From Trichosporon coremiiforme (Eukaryota > Basidiomycota > Tremellomycetes > Trichosporonales > Trichosporonaceae), in assembly GCA_039545355.1 (NCBI GenBank), contig BCJJ01000011.1:557067-621066 (forward strand): 64,000 nt of DNA, read 5' to 3'. Position 1 is the first letter of the stretch. Every line of letters begins with the position of its first letter. Of this stretch, positions 1 through 10,705 are shown piece by piece. A program made the position numbers and the translations under genes. The notes beneath the pieces were generated by a model, which worked only from the letters and a program-made list of their open reading frames with translations, had not been told where the DNA came from and ran no database searches.

Positions 1-1
1 C

Positions 2-763
2 AGGATTGTTCGCCCAGTGCCGTGGGTCGGATACGCGATCGGTATCCTCGGGTACGGGCTCATGGTCGCGTACTTCAACTACGACATCCCGCTGTCGAGG
101 CAGTACGGTCTGCTCATCATCCCCGCCGTCGGTGTCGGACTGTCGCTCCAGTCTCCCCTTCTGATCCTGCAGGCAGCCATGCCGCTGAAGGACATGGCGG
201 CAGTGACGAGTGCGTGGGTCCTCACTCGTTCTCTCGGCGGTTCGATCGGTATCTCTCTGTACACGTCCGTGTTCAACGTCGTCCTGCGCCACAAGTTTGG
301 CGCCCTGGACCCCCCCTACCCGCCCCCCATCACGGCGGAGGGATACCAGGCTATGAACCAGCTTCCCGACGGACAGGAGAAGACAGACGTGCACCGCGCC
401 TTTGCCGACTCGTTCAAGCCCGTGTGGATCATTGCGCTGTGTCTCCTTGCCGTGTGTCTTGTCATCACGCTGCCGACGAAGAGTTACTCCCTCGACCGGC
501 CGAGGGGTGCGGCGGCGAAGACCGAGGCGGGCGTCGCGGCCACCGGTGCTGAGGGGTCGCCGACCGAGGCCATCGCTGAGGCCGACGGCAGCATTCCCAT
601 CGCCGAGAACGGGCACGTCAAGAAGGTGATTGACGAGAATCTGCCCCAGGATAGCGAGTACATCTTGAAGCGGGAGGAGGCGGCGGAGAAGGGCGAAGCT
701 GAACTGGGACGGTTCGACGAGAAGGTCACTCCCACCGGCACTTACGATGAGAAGAAGGTATAG
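2..763 (+). CDS. MFS transporter, DHA2-like drug:proton antiporter type (3' part only)
   Basis: The reading frame is already open at base 2, so the gene begins left of the window; about 253 codons are visible before TAG at 761-763. Several hydrophobic helices are seen in the first 100 codons, including a segment with SRSLGG-like polar turns (TRSLGGSIG) typical of the C-terminal half of 14-helix MFS exporters. A last helix lies near codon 150 (WIIALCLLAVCLVITL). An acidic, Lys/Glu-rich cytoplasmic tail of about 95 residues follows. The expected role is proton-coupled export of small molecules at the plasma membrane; substrate cannot be judged. No intron is needed in the visible part. Confidence 0.75.
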   Translation, partial: RIVRPVPWVGYAIGILGYGLMVAYFNYDIPLSRQYGLLIIPAVGVGLSLQSPLLILQAAMPLKDMAAVTSAWVLTRSLGGSIGISLYTSVFNVVLRHKFGALDPPYPPPITAEGYQAMNQLPDGQEKTDVHRAFADSFKPVWIIALCLLAVCLVITLPTKSYSLDRPRGAAAKTEAGVAATGAEGSPTEAIAEADGSIPIAENGHVKKVIDENLPQDSEYILKREEAAEKGEAELGRFDEKVTPTGTYDEKKV

Positions 764-1406
764 AGCAACTTAGAACTTCCAGGGAAAACGATACAGCGCG
801 TATAATATGCATCATTGGGTCATTTCGTGCAGTCTACTCACTTACAACTGACTCAACCGGGGCCCATGGAGGCGGAAGCGACAGAGACTTGCGCCCCCTC
901 ATGACTTAGCCCACTGCCCCAGCCCGCCCCTTCCAACACCCATCGCTCAGCGGACAGTAGGGCATGTAGGCAAGGTCAGGACAAAGCCGCCCCTCTTAGG
1001 TCTCCCCGGGCTGGGAGGGCGCTGTCACGCGTCCCCCATGCTCCGGCCTCAAGCGGAGGTTGACGACAGTCATTCGCGTGTTCGAATCACGCCATGCTCA
1101 GCTTTTTCCATTGCTTCTAGCGCCGGTAGCGCCGCCAGGCTCTGTAGAGGTTGTTGGGTAGACTAGGGAGAGTGTGGATGGTCTGGACCGGGCTGGTGAG
1201 GTCGGAGGAGGCAAGCGAGAGGAGGTCGGTGCAGAGCTGAGGAGGGGCGCATCTAAGGGCGCACTCAGCGACATTCACCCCCTGTGCCCTTTGTTACTGA
1301 CTGGCTCCGAATCCTATGCTCGTACGCTCGTGTGCAGCTCGACTAGAACAAAGTGGTACATATGCAACAATGAAGCAATGCTAAAAGAACAAATGAATAT
1401 CTAGGT
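764..1406. other. Intergenic region between two convergent genes, with a candidate tRNA
   Basis: This 643-bp stretch separates the end of the MFS gene from the end of RIF1. Apart from the tRNA-like structure at 960-1100 no coding signal is convincing; the small plus-strand ORF at 1174-1404 has no recognisable composition or domain. Confidence 0.6.
960..1100 (+). tRNA. Candidate tRNA-Leu (anticodon UAG) with a 53-nt intron
   Basis: GGGCATG (960-966) pairs with CATGCTC (1093-1099) over seven positions, one of them G-U. The D stem is GGC/GCC (969-971 and 986-988). The T arm is perfect: GCGTG, loop TTCGAAT, CACGC (1076-1092). A long variable arm TGAC-GACA-GTCA (1061-1072) marks a class II tRNA (Leu or Ser). 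The loop CTTAGG (995-1000) puts TAG at 34-36. An intron at 1001-1053 after position 37 restores the anticodon stem except for one C-A mismatch (992/1057) and a U-G pair. A T-run follows at 1104-1107. The mismatch and imperfect A box keep this a candidate; a pseudo-tRNA is possible. Confidence 0.5.
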
Positions 1407-4400
1407 CTACTTCCTGCGGGAGCGCCTGACACGGCGCTGCTCTTCTCTCTCTCTTCTCTGCTCCTCAGCCCGAGCCTGGAGATTGGCCGTAGCGTGTGCA
1501 CGCAGCTCGTCCAGGTTCGCGAGGAAGGACACGAGGTCCTCCATCCCGAGGGTCCGGATCGCGTCCGTGTGCTGCAGTGTCTCGGTCACGAGACCCATCA
1601 CGCGCGTCTGCGTGTCCGACCGGCGCGGCGTGTCGGGTGAAGGGGGCGCATCGGGGGACGGCGAAGGCGCGGCCTGGCTCCGTTGCCGCGTCATTCTGCG
1701 AGTAGGGACGGGCGTTGTGTCGCCCGGAGCGTCGTCGAACTTGCCGCTCGTGCTCTGCTCGGACTGTTCCTGCGTCGGTTGAGGCTCAGGCTCGGGCTGG
1801 GACTCTTGCTGCGAGCGTGCGCGGCGCAGTCGGCGGCGTTCGCGCGCGGTGAGCGACGACTCGTCGACTTCTTCCTCCACCTTGGACGACACCTGGCATT
1901 GAGGTGTCTCGGAGCGGGCGTTGCGCTCAGAACGCCGGCGTCGCTTAGACGGGCGGGTGCTCGATTCCACCTCTTGCTGGCGTTTGCGACGGGCCGCGGA
2001 CCGGGTGATAGCCGGTACCGCTTCAACGTCGTCTTGGTGCTGGCTGTCGACTTGGGTCGGCTCCAGCTCAGGCTCGGGCTCCTCCTCACGGGCAGGCGAG
2101 GAAGGCTTCTCAGCAGGCATATCGACGATCTCCAGCTCAGGTGACAGAATGGAGACTTCCGGCTCGGGCTGAGGCTCAGGCTCGGGCTCCTGGATGCGCA
2201 CACGCTCGGAGCGCCTCGACTTCTTACGCCGGTTCGTCTTGGTGTGCAGGGGGGATGGGAGGGGGGATGGGTCAGGGGAGTGGTCCGACTCGCCGGGCGA
2301 GGCTGCGACAAGCACGTTCGGAGCAGAGGCGGACCGGTTGTGCACCTCGGTTGCGTCGGTGCCGCCAGCAGCGAACAGCGATCCGAGGCTGGGCACCTTA
2401 CGCAACCAGCGGCTGGCGGACGCAAAGAAGGTCTCCGGGCGTTGAGGGTTGGACGACGAGGGCGGGAACGGCCTGTCGTCCGAGTTGCCGTTGTCCTCAA
2501 TCTCGGTTTCGGCGATGACCGTGTCGTTTGGGTTCGGGCCGGGCGATGAGGAGTGCAGCTCCGACGAGGGCGACGCGGACCGAATCGAGTCGGACGACGA
2601 CACTTCCCGGGCGGACCGAGACTTGTTTTTACGTGCATTCTTACGGCTACGCGTCTTCCGCTTGGGCCCAAATACGTCGGTCGAAGCTGGCACCTCGGCC
2701 CTCTCCGTCTTCTCAGCGAGCGGCGTCGACTGAGGAACAATCTCACTACGACGTCGCTTCTTAGACGACGACGACTGCTGAGTCTGGGAAACGTCCGCAT
2801 CGTAGTCGGCAGATGTCTGGACCACAGTGGGGTCTTCGACTGACGCCAAAGGGGCCGGCTCCTCGGCAGCCGGAACTTGCTCGATCCGAGGACGGGCGGG
2901 CTCGATAGCCGACTCCTGCGTGTCTTCCTGAGTCTGAGACTCCTCGCTGGTGGACAGGCCGTTAGCCATGATGAAGGATTTGTCGACGTCCCGGAGACTG
3001 TAGAGGAAGCCAGCGACGTCGTCGGAGAAGTCAAGGCCGGGAACACCCTGGAAAGTGCGCCTCCAGAAGTCCTGGAAAGCCGCAGGAACCTCGGGCGACT
3101 CGGTGCGGCAGAGACGAGGAGCGTACTGGTCGATGTACGAGTTCATGGTGGCGCTAGACCTTTCGACATCGCCGCTCTCGATAGCACGGGCGAGGGCAGA
3201 GACAATGGCGACGTAAAGGTCGTCGAGACCTACAGCCAGGTCTCCGGTGACGATTCCGGACGCATCGGTCATCCACTTCTCCAGAGCCGAGCGGAGAGGC
3301 TCGAGGACGTCGGCAGTGTTGTTCGGGCGGAGCGAGCGGAACAGCTGGGTGAGCTGCTGAACAATCGCCTTGACGCCCTCGGACGGGTGAGTGCCACAGT
3401 CGTAAGCGGCGTCGAGGCAGTTGGCCAGGAGTGTCAGCCAGTCGGTCGGCACGTAGTTCTCGTTGATGCTGTAGTGCGAGGAGTGGTAGTGCTCCTGCTG
3501 CACAAAGGAGATCCAGCCGGTAGCAGCTGCGAGGCATTGGAGAGTGGTCTCCGAAGCCATGCGTGACTTGGTGCGAGCGCCAGTACCTGGTCCGTTTTCG
3601 TCATCGATGCTGATGAAGTCCCCGATGTGCGCGGCAAGCGTTTCGAGGACGCCAAAGTTCGAGCCCATACGCTTGGCGCGGAAGCGCAGCACAGTCACGC
3701 GCAGCAGCTCGTCCCAAGCGGCGAGAATCTTGGCAGATCCTTCGCCGTACCAGATGGATTCGGTGTCGCCGTTCCGGAAGGGACCGGAGAGGAGGCTGAC
3801 AAGGAGGGCACCGGTGTGGTTTGTGGTACTAGCGGACTCTGACGGGCTGAGGTCGATCGCGGTAGCCCAGTTTTGCGCAAGCAGGCGCCAAACGTCGAGC
3901 TGCGTCTGCTCTTGCGCCTCAAAGATCCAGGGCATGGTATTGCTGACCTCGCCAAGCAGCCGCGTGCCGCTGGAGGCTCCAGTGCGAAGTAGAGTTCCGA
4001 CGAGCTGCAGGAGCAGGTCGTTGACCTTGTCGTCGAGCGGGAAAGAGAAGTCAGACTGGCGCAGGACCTGGTGAAGAACGATCGACACAAACGTAGTCGT
4101 GCCAAAGTCCTCTGTGACCTGCGACTCATCGGGGTTGAGCGGGCTCGAGTCCAACCGGGTACTTCCGAGCGCAGTTGGTCCCAGGACCTCTACCGCGACG
4201 TCGACGAGGTGAAGGGCAATGCCAAGGCGAATCGCATCAGTGTTAAGGGTTGACTTGCCTTCCTCGTTAAGCAGACAGACTGGAATGTAAGCGGCGGGGT
4301 CGGCTTGCAGGACAGAGACGACCTGCTGAGCCGCTACCTGCAGGCCGCAGACAAAGAGCGGCGTAGGGGCTCCGTCCGGGAGGGTCGAGGCAGCGATGCC

Positions 4401-7135
4401 GTGCATGAGATTCCGCCAAACGTTGGAAAGCGTCATTGGCAAGAGGACCACGCCCTCGGTGTTCGTGACCCACTGCACCGCGCTGAGCTCGCTGATACCG
4501 CAGATGCCCTTGAACGCTTCCTGGAAAAGCGACATGAGCTTGCCGAGGCGCTTTGCGACCCAGACTCGTCCCCAGCCGGGAATCTCCGAGGCAGCGATAC
4601 GCTCCTTCTCGAACTGGGCAATGGTTTCGGGCTGGACCTTATCCATTCCAATGATGTCGCCAGTCAGGAATCGCGGGGAGAGCAGGCGGTCCAGAGACTT
4701 TGCCTTGCCTTCGGCAGTCGTCACGGCCTGGAACGTCTCCCATCCCGCGGTCTTCAGGCGATCGACACCACGGATCGCGAAGTACTGCTGCAGAATCGGC
4801 ATGAGGATGAGGTCGAAGGTGCGGTCAAGTCGGTCGATATTGAGGAGGCGACGCTCCTCGGGCGTCGTTTCCGTGACGACGCCGTCCGAGGAAGGCATGC
4901 CGGATATCTTCGAGAGCTCCTTCGCGGAAGGGTCCTCGTGGTTGATTGCAACAACAGAGTACGCGTAGACGACGGCGGGAGCGACAAGTCCAGTCGTGAC
5001 CAGCCAAGCAGACTTCTTCGACTTCTCGGCGCGCTTCCAGGAGCCGCGGACCTCACCGTTGAACTCGGCACAAGGGGCGTAGGAGAAGCTGACGTTGTCG
5101 TCGCTGTTAGCCTGCTCGAGAGCGAATTGAACAGGAAGGGAGATTGTCTTGATGCGCGCCGTCGAGTCCTGAGCGGCTGATCCGATGAACGGGTTGTAGG
5201 ACCGGATCAGACGTCCCTCGTCCGACACGGACGTAGACGATCCCGCCATGAGGTAGGCGTAGATGGCATGCTGCCAAGCTGTGGCGGCCAGGGTTGGACG
5301 GGTGGGGTTGGTCGAGGGACGCATCGAGCGGTCCATGATGTGCTCGATCATGGGAGCCAGCGAGCATGCGTTGTACTCCTGGCCGAGCAAGGTGACGAGG
5401 AGAGCCCAGGTCGTGCAAGCCCAGGCGACCTGGTCAGCCGATCCAACAGTCTGCCTGAACGTCATCTCGATAGGCATCCATTCGTTCCGTTTCTCGCCCG
5501 CGGTGTAGGTCTTCATCGAAGACTTCAGGAACGAGGAGGTCCAAGCTTCGCTCTTCGAGATTACCTGGCGCTTGTTCTTGCGCTCGTGTGCGTCAATGGG
5601 TCCACGACCCAGGATCTGGTCAGCCTCTTCAGCTAGCCGTTGTTTGGCGTAGATAAAGGCAGCTAGGGTGGCGGTCGCACACTTGCGCAGGGCAACGATG
5701 GGGCTCGCGAGCGCACGGAGACACGGCGGGAGGAGCTGAGGGTAAGAGTAGAGGAAAGTGGAGGGGTACCTCCGCAGAAGGTTTGCCCAGGCGTTGAACG
5801 CCTCCTTGCGAATTGGTGATGGGTCCTTCAGAGGGAAGGGCCCAGTGCCGATCGTGATCAGACCAGCCTCAATGGCAGAGGCAATCTTCTGCTGCGAGCG
5901 CTGCACCATGGCAGTCGACAGGCGGAGATGCGACAGAACGATCATGGCGAGAGTGTACGTACGCTTCGGGCTCGGCGTCGGCAGTGTCGGTGACCTGGGA
6001 ATGACGAGTACGAGGTCGAGCAGGGACTCCAGATCAGCCTCACTGAAGCCCTGGAACACTCGGGGAGAATTGAACAGGCAGGCGAGGAACCGGAGCACGG
6101 CGCATCCGACACCCGCTGACTCGCGTCGATACCGCACTTCAGACTCGGTGAAGCCTCGTCTCGGTGTCTGATCAGGCGACGGTAAACGTTTCCGCGGGGA
6201 GTTGTTCGAAGACGAGGGCGGTCGGAACGGGGAAGACACGGCGTTGGTCTCGCCGCTGGGGACCTTGCCCATGAGACGCTGCAAGTCACGCTGCATTGCG
6301 CGGACCATTGCCGGAGCCTCTTCGAGGATCGGCTTGCAGACGAGGTTGAAGGTGTTGTCCTGAGCCGCAGTTGGCGGTCCCATGTCGTACATCGTCTCTC
6401 GAAGTCTCATCGTCAACGTGTTATACGCCTCCTCCAGAGTGAGCAGATCCTCGGTTCCTTCGAGAATGACGCCGACGAGTGATGTCGGATGCAGGCATTC
6501 GACCTCTTCCTCTTCCTCGTCATCCGAAGCGTCGTCCGCGGGGTCACCCGAATTCGCAATGTTTGGGTCGTTGGAGGCCGGATCGTCGTCGGAGGATGGC
6601 GGGGCGCCTTGCACGTCTGAGGTGTCGCAAACCTGGGCGAGTATTGAGGTATCTTTCGGCATGCGTCGCGGCTTGTTACCGGAGACGACTAACCTCGCAG
6701 GCTCGCGGTTGCCCCAGGTGCCTTCCCGGACAGACTTGGCCAGGCGGATCTGGTTTTTGTTTGTCATTTTGAGGATGCCCCGTGTCGGCGTAGCCTTAGC
6801 ACGCTGACACGGCGAGGACGATCCAGCAATGGGTGAGCTGCACTCGGGTGCAGATGGGGGGTCGGAGCCCAAGATGTCGTTGATTCGGAAGAATTTGGTC
6901 TTGTTTTGTTGTGAGAAGGTGACACGGCCGCTGGGTGTGGATGGAGGAGCTGGGTGTTAGCGTGGCTGCGCCCGCCAATCTGTAGGTCAAGTGACTTACC
7001 GACTGTCCTGCTGGCGCGGAGGACGACAGCGTCAAACTTGGTCCTGCCACCCGACGTGGGTGTCATCATCCCCTTGGAGGACGAGGCTGGAGTGTCGACA
7101 ACAACAACACCTGAGCGCCTGGTGGACGCCGTCAT
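1407..7135 (-). CDS. RIF1: Telomere/replication-timing factor RIF1 homologue
   Basis: Two exons: 7135-7000 and 6949-1407, with a 50-nt intron (GTAAGT donor, CTAACACCCAG acceptor), giving 1892 residues. The start is the ATG at 7135; the long uninterrupted frame alone has no ATG near its 5' end. The N-terminal third (about residues 290-800) is helical HEAT-like sequence resembling the Rif1_N region. The C-terminal third is disordered with repeated Pro-Glu and Arg/Lys-rich blocks, and the last 60 residues are highly basic. RVTF (54-57) and GILK (103-106) match the RVxF and SILK docking motifs by which Rif1 recruits protein phosphatase 1. Known role of the family: restraining replication origin firing, telomere regulation and repair choice in the nucleus. 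Family assignment rests on the N-terminal region and these motifs. Confidence 0.8.
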
Positions 7136-7940
7136 TGTTGTTGGCGAGGCTTTGCTTTCAAGCGATGAGGGCGAGGGCGAGAGGCAGGCTAACTCAGCCG
7201 GTGCCCAGTGTTTGGATATAGGTTCTAGGTCGTGATAGTTTCTGTGCAGACGGCAACAGCAGAGTAGTTTGTGTTTGTGTGCGTGTAGAGGTGGTAGGTC
7301 TGGACAGATGGATGAGCAGAAGAAGTAGCAAGCAGTGACGATTGGTTGGACCAGACAGGATGGCGCGTCAGGCCTTGCACCGAAATGAGCAGTTGTGCGC
7401 CGCGCCTGGCGTTCAGGACGCGTCCAGCCCTCCTTTATCAAAATCAAAAATGACGTGGTGCTAAGCGTGATCGTCGTTCCTTCGCCGCGAGAAGACATGG
7501 AAAGCTGAAACTCAAGATACAAAAATAATGGTGCACAAGGAACCCTCCTATGCATGCATACACTCAGTTTTTTTGCTTTCTGACGGCGAGAACGCGATGG
7601 AGACCAGCAGTCCAAGATGGACATGAACATTACATAGGACGCGTGAGCCAGGCACGGCAGAGATGGCTGCTCGAACGAAGGCCCTGAGCCCTCGCGGCCA
7701 TAATAGGCCTGCAACTGCCACGTGGAAGAAAGGCTCCAGACAGACCACGCCAGCCTAGCCGCGAAGACCGACATGAGGGGCGCTGGGACTACAGGCACTG
7801 GCGCAGACGACTCGGCAGCGTGTGGTGAGGTCTTTAACCGGGTTTCAAACGTTGCGTTAGCCCGGTGGTGTCATTGTAAATCTCGGGACTCGGAAACTTG
7901 CCGTTGCTCATTACTCCTTCAAAACAATCCCACTCTGACC
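7136..7940. promoter_or_regulatory. Divergent intergenic region between RIF1 and MSP1
   Basis: About 800 bp hold the 5' sides of both genes. Small ORFs on either strand lack start context and domain-like composition. No TATA box is evident at a useful distance from either start. Confidence 0.5.
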
Positions 7941-9265
7941 ATGCCCAACTCACGAGATGTCGGCCGCGTCGTCATGGACGGTGAGTTTGTGTGCTCGGAC
8001 TCGTGTGCCGTGTGCTTGGGGTTCTGCACTTATGTGCCGGACCTGAGCTCCATCGCCGCTTCAAAGTTGCACCGAGCTACGGACCGAGATGAAAGCAAGA
8101 AAGGGCGCTGACGTCTCCCGCAGTGGCGTTCTTCGCCGCGTCCCAGGTCGCGCTGTACTACGCGCTTCGCTACGTTCTTAGCTCACTAGCGGACAGCCCC
8201 GGAGCGAGCAAGAAGCAGAAGGAGAAGGGTGAGAGCCTGCTGAGCCAGACGGGGCTGTCAAAGGAGCAGCTTGCCGCGCTCGAGCTGGACGAGTACGAGG
8301 CGACGATCGCGGGCGAGATTATTCCCCCGAACGCGATCGACACGACGTTCGAGTCCATCGGCGGACTCGACGAAATCATCTCCTCCCTCCGCGAGACCGT
8401 CATCTACCCCCTGACGTACCCGGAGCTCTTCGCCGCCGGAGGTAGCCTGCTCAGCGCTCCCCGTGGAGTGCTCCTGTACGGCCACCCCGGATGTGGAAAG
8501 ACGATGCTCGCCAAGGCTCTCGCCAAGGAGAGCGGAGCGACGTTTATCAACCTCCCCCTCTCGTCGCTCACAAGCAAGTGGTTCGGAGAGAGCAACAAGC
8601 TCGTGAACGGTCTTTTCTCGCTTGCGCGCAAGGTGCAGCCGTCGATCGTGAGTAACCCCGAGTTTGCCACTCGTGGCAGTCATGTTGCTTGAGTCTCTTG
8701 AACTAACAGACCCCAGATCTTCATTGACGAGATTGACTCTTTGTTCCGGGAGCGTTCCGGCGCCGACCATGAGGTGACGGGCATGCTGAAGGCCGAGTTC
8801 ATGACGCTGTGGGACGGCCTGACGTCGGGCACCGACCGCATCCTCGTCCTCGGTGCGACGAATCGCCCAAACGACATCGACCCCGCCATTCTGCGCCGCA
8901 TGCCGAAGCGGTTCGCGATCCGGCTGCCGAACCTGGAGCAGCGGAAGAAGATCCTCGGCCTCATGCTGTCGCACACCAAGCTGGCCGAGGGATTCAGCGT
9001 CGACGAGCTCGCGCGCCGCACCGACGGTCTCTCGGGCAGCGACCTGAAGGAGACGTGCCGCAACGCTGCCATGGTGCCCGTTCGCGAATTTATGCGCGAG
9101 AAGGGCAAGAATGGCAAGGACGGCCTCGAGGCCGCGCGCCGCGAGGGCTTCAAGGTCCGTCCCCTCGCGCTGGAGGACTTCCAGATCCACAACTCGCACG
9201 CATACGCGTACGTCGATCCCAGCAAACATGCACACACCGCCGCTTTCGTCGAGCCCGTCGACTAG
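7941..9265 (+). CDS. MSP1: Mitochondrial AAA ATPase Msp1/ATAD1
   Basis: Exons 7941-7980, 8124-8647 and 8717-9265 give 370 residues, close to the family norm. Residues 14-35 form one N-terminal membrane helix that anchors the protein in the outer mitochondrial or peroxisomal membrane. The AAA domain has Walker A GHPGCGKT (133-140; the second position is His where Pro is usual), Walker B IFIDEID (189-195) and the sensor/arginine-finger region [15 protein letters not shown]. Msp1 extracts mislocalised tail-anchored proteins and stalled precursors. The first intron (143 nt) lies just after the short leader exon. It ends 122 bp from the convergent VPS37 gene. Confidence 0.93.
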
Positions 9266-9387
9266 ATATCCACTCCTTATAATAGAGCATACCCCACCCC
9301 AACATCCAGCATAGATGAACCCATATGCATCCAGACTGTACCCCTATCCCCTTTAATCTGCTATGTACAACAAATGCAATACAACCC

Positions 9388-10195
9388 CTAGTCGTCCCGC
9401 CACGCCACCTCGCCACGGGACCAGCGCTCCGCCCAAATGTTCCGCTTGTGGTACGTCTTGCGCGCCGCCTTGAACTCGTTGATGAACTCGTCAAGCGACT
9501 GGTTGCGAGACTGGGTGTCAGCTTACGCGATTCATGGTCAAAAAGCTGATATCGCCTCCCTCAGCGATGTACACGACACTTACAGTGGCTCCGTCCTCGT
9601 GTCCCGGCGCAGGTGAGTCGACCCGCGAAACCGTACCCGAACCGGCTGCGCCGCCGTCAATGAACGCAGACGCAATCTTCTCGCTCGTGTCGTCCTGTGC
9701 TGTGATGCTGTGCTTCAGGCGCAGGTGCAGGAATGACGGGCGTTGCCGCTGTCCGTCAGCTGTCCGCAGTGGCATGAGGGTTCCAGCTCAGAGGATGGGA
9801 TCGACATACCTGGTACAGCCCCTGCTGCGCCTTGTCGATCTCTGCCCAATGCGCTTTCAGCGCCTCTGCATGGCTGTAGCTCTGCGCGGTTGCGTCTCGC
9901 AGCGCGAGCAGCTCGTCTTGCAGAGCGAGGTTCTTTTCTGTCGATGTCAGCTTGCAAGTCGCGGAGGCCCTGGCTGGGACTCTCAGAGCATGCGCCAAGG
10001 CGTGAGCGGATGCTACACACGAGCAAGTTCCTCATTTTCCCGTCCCAACCGCTCGACTTCGGACGACAGCTCCTGCACCTCGGGTAGCGTGAAGAGGAAT
10101 GCCTCAGTCAACTGCGGCGAGGAGAGCAGGTCCTTCAGAAAGGAGGGCGGGTAGGACGCCAGCGACGGGAACTGCTGCAGGAGGGGCGTGGTCAT
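9388..10195 (-). CDS. VPS37: ESCRT-I subunit Vps37 (Mod(r) domain)
   Basis: Four exons (10195-10021, 9937-9810, 9748-9584, 9510-9388) join in frame to 196 residues. The N-terminus (PLLQQFPSLASYPPSFLKDLL) and the central coiled-coil (ELSSEVERLGRENEELA onward) fit the Mod(r)/Vps37 domain. The C-terminal SLDEFINEFKAARKTYHKR matches the end of that domain. Vps37 joins Vps23 and Vps28 in ESCRT-I, sorting ubiquitinated cargo into multivesicular bodies. Single exons look like noise; only the spliced product is recognisable. Confidence 0.85.
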
Positions 10196-10705
10196 GTTGC
10201 CGTAGTCGTCACGCTGCGCTGATCGCTAGCACAGCAGTAAAGGAGGGAAGCCGATGTCGCTCTGCCGACTTTCGCCGCTCGGGGTACTGTAATCGCCGAG
10301 TAGTTGCTGGCGTTGGAGTATCGATATCGGCGTTGATCGCGTTGGTCGCTCTGACCGGGCGCCGTGTAATGCGGGGTACGGCTGTCGCTTAGGCGATGAA
10401 TGCGCGGACGCCGGCGAGCTAAGGTAGATGATAGGAGGAATGGACGAATGGACGAATGGACGAATGGAGGACGGATGGGGCGCTGAAGGGTCGAGGAGTA
10501 GTGGAAGCGATCGTCAATGACGACACGCCGCGCGCACATGGGCTCCTCGATAGCTGCTCGGGCCGACCCAGCGTACGGTGGCTTAACCGGGCCACCACTC
10601 TGGCTGAAAGCCCCTTCAATACCGGACGGTCATCGCTGAATTCCCTCTGCCTTCCGGCTTTTCATTCCTCCAACACTCTCCACCACCACCTTACTTGCAT
10701 GATCC
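10196..10705. promoter_or_regulatory. Divergent promoter region VPS37 / lipase, with 8-bp repeats
   Basis: The 510-bp spacer between two divergent starts contains about four copies of GAATGGAC at 10438-10468. No other element is recognisable. Confidence 0.5.
10438..10468 (+). repeat. Short tandem repeat, unit GAATGGAC, about 4 copies
   Basis: Consecutive perfect 8-bp units are readable directly. The array lies roughly midway in the VPS37/lipase divergent region. Confidence 0.9.
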
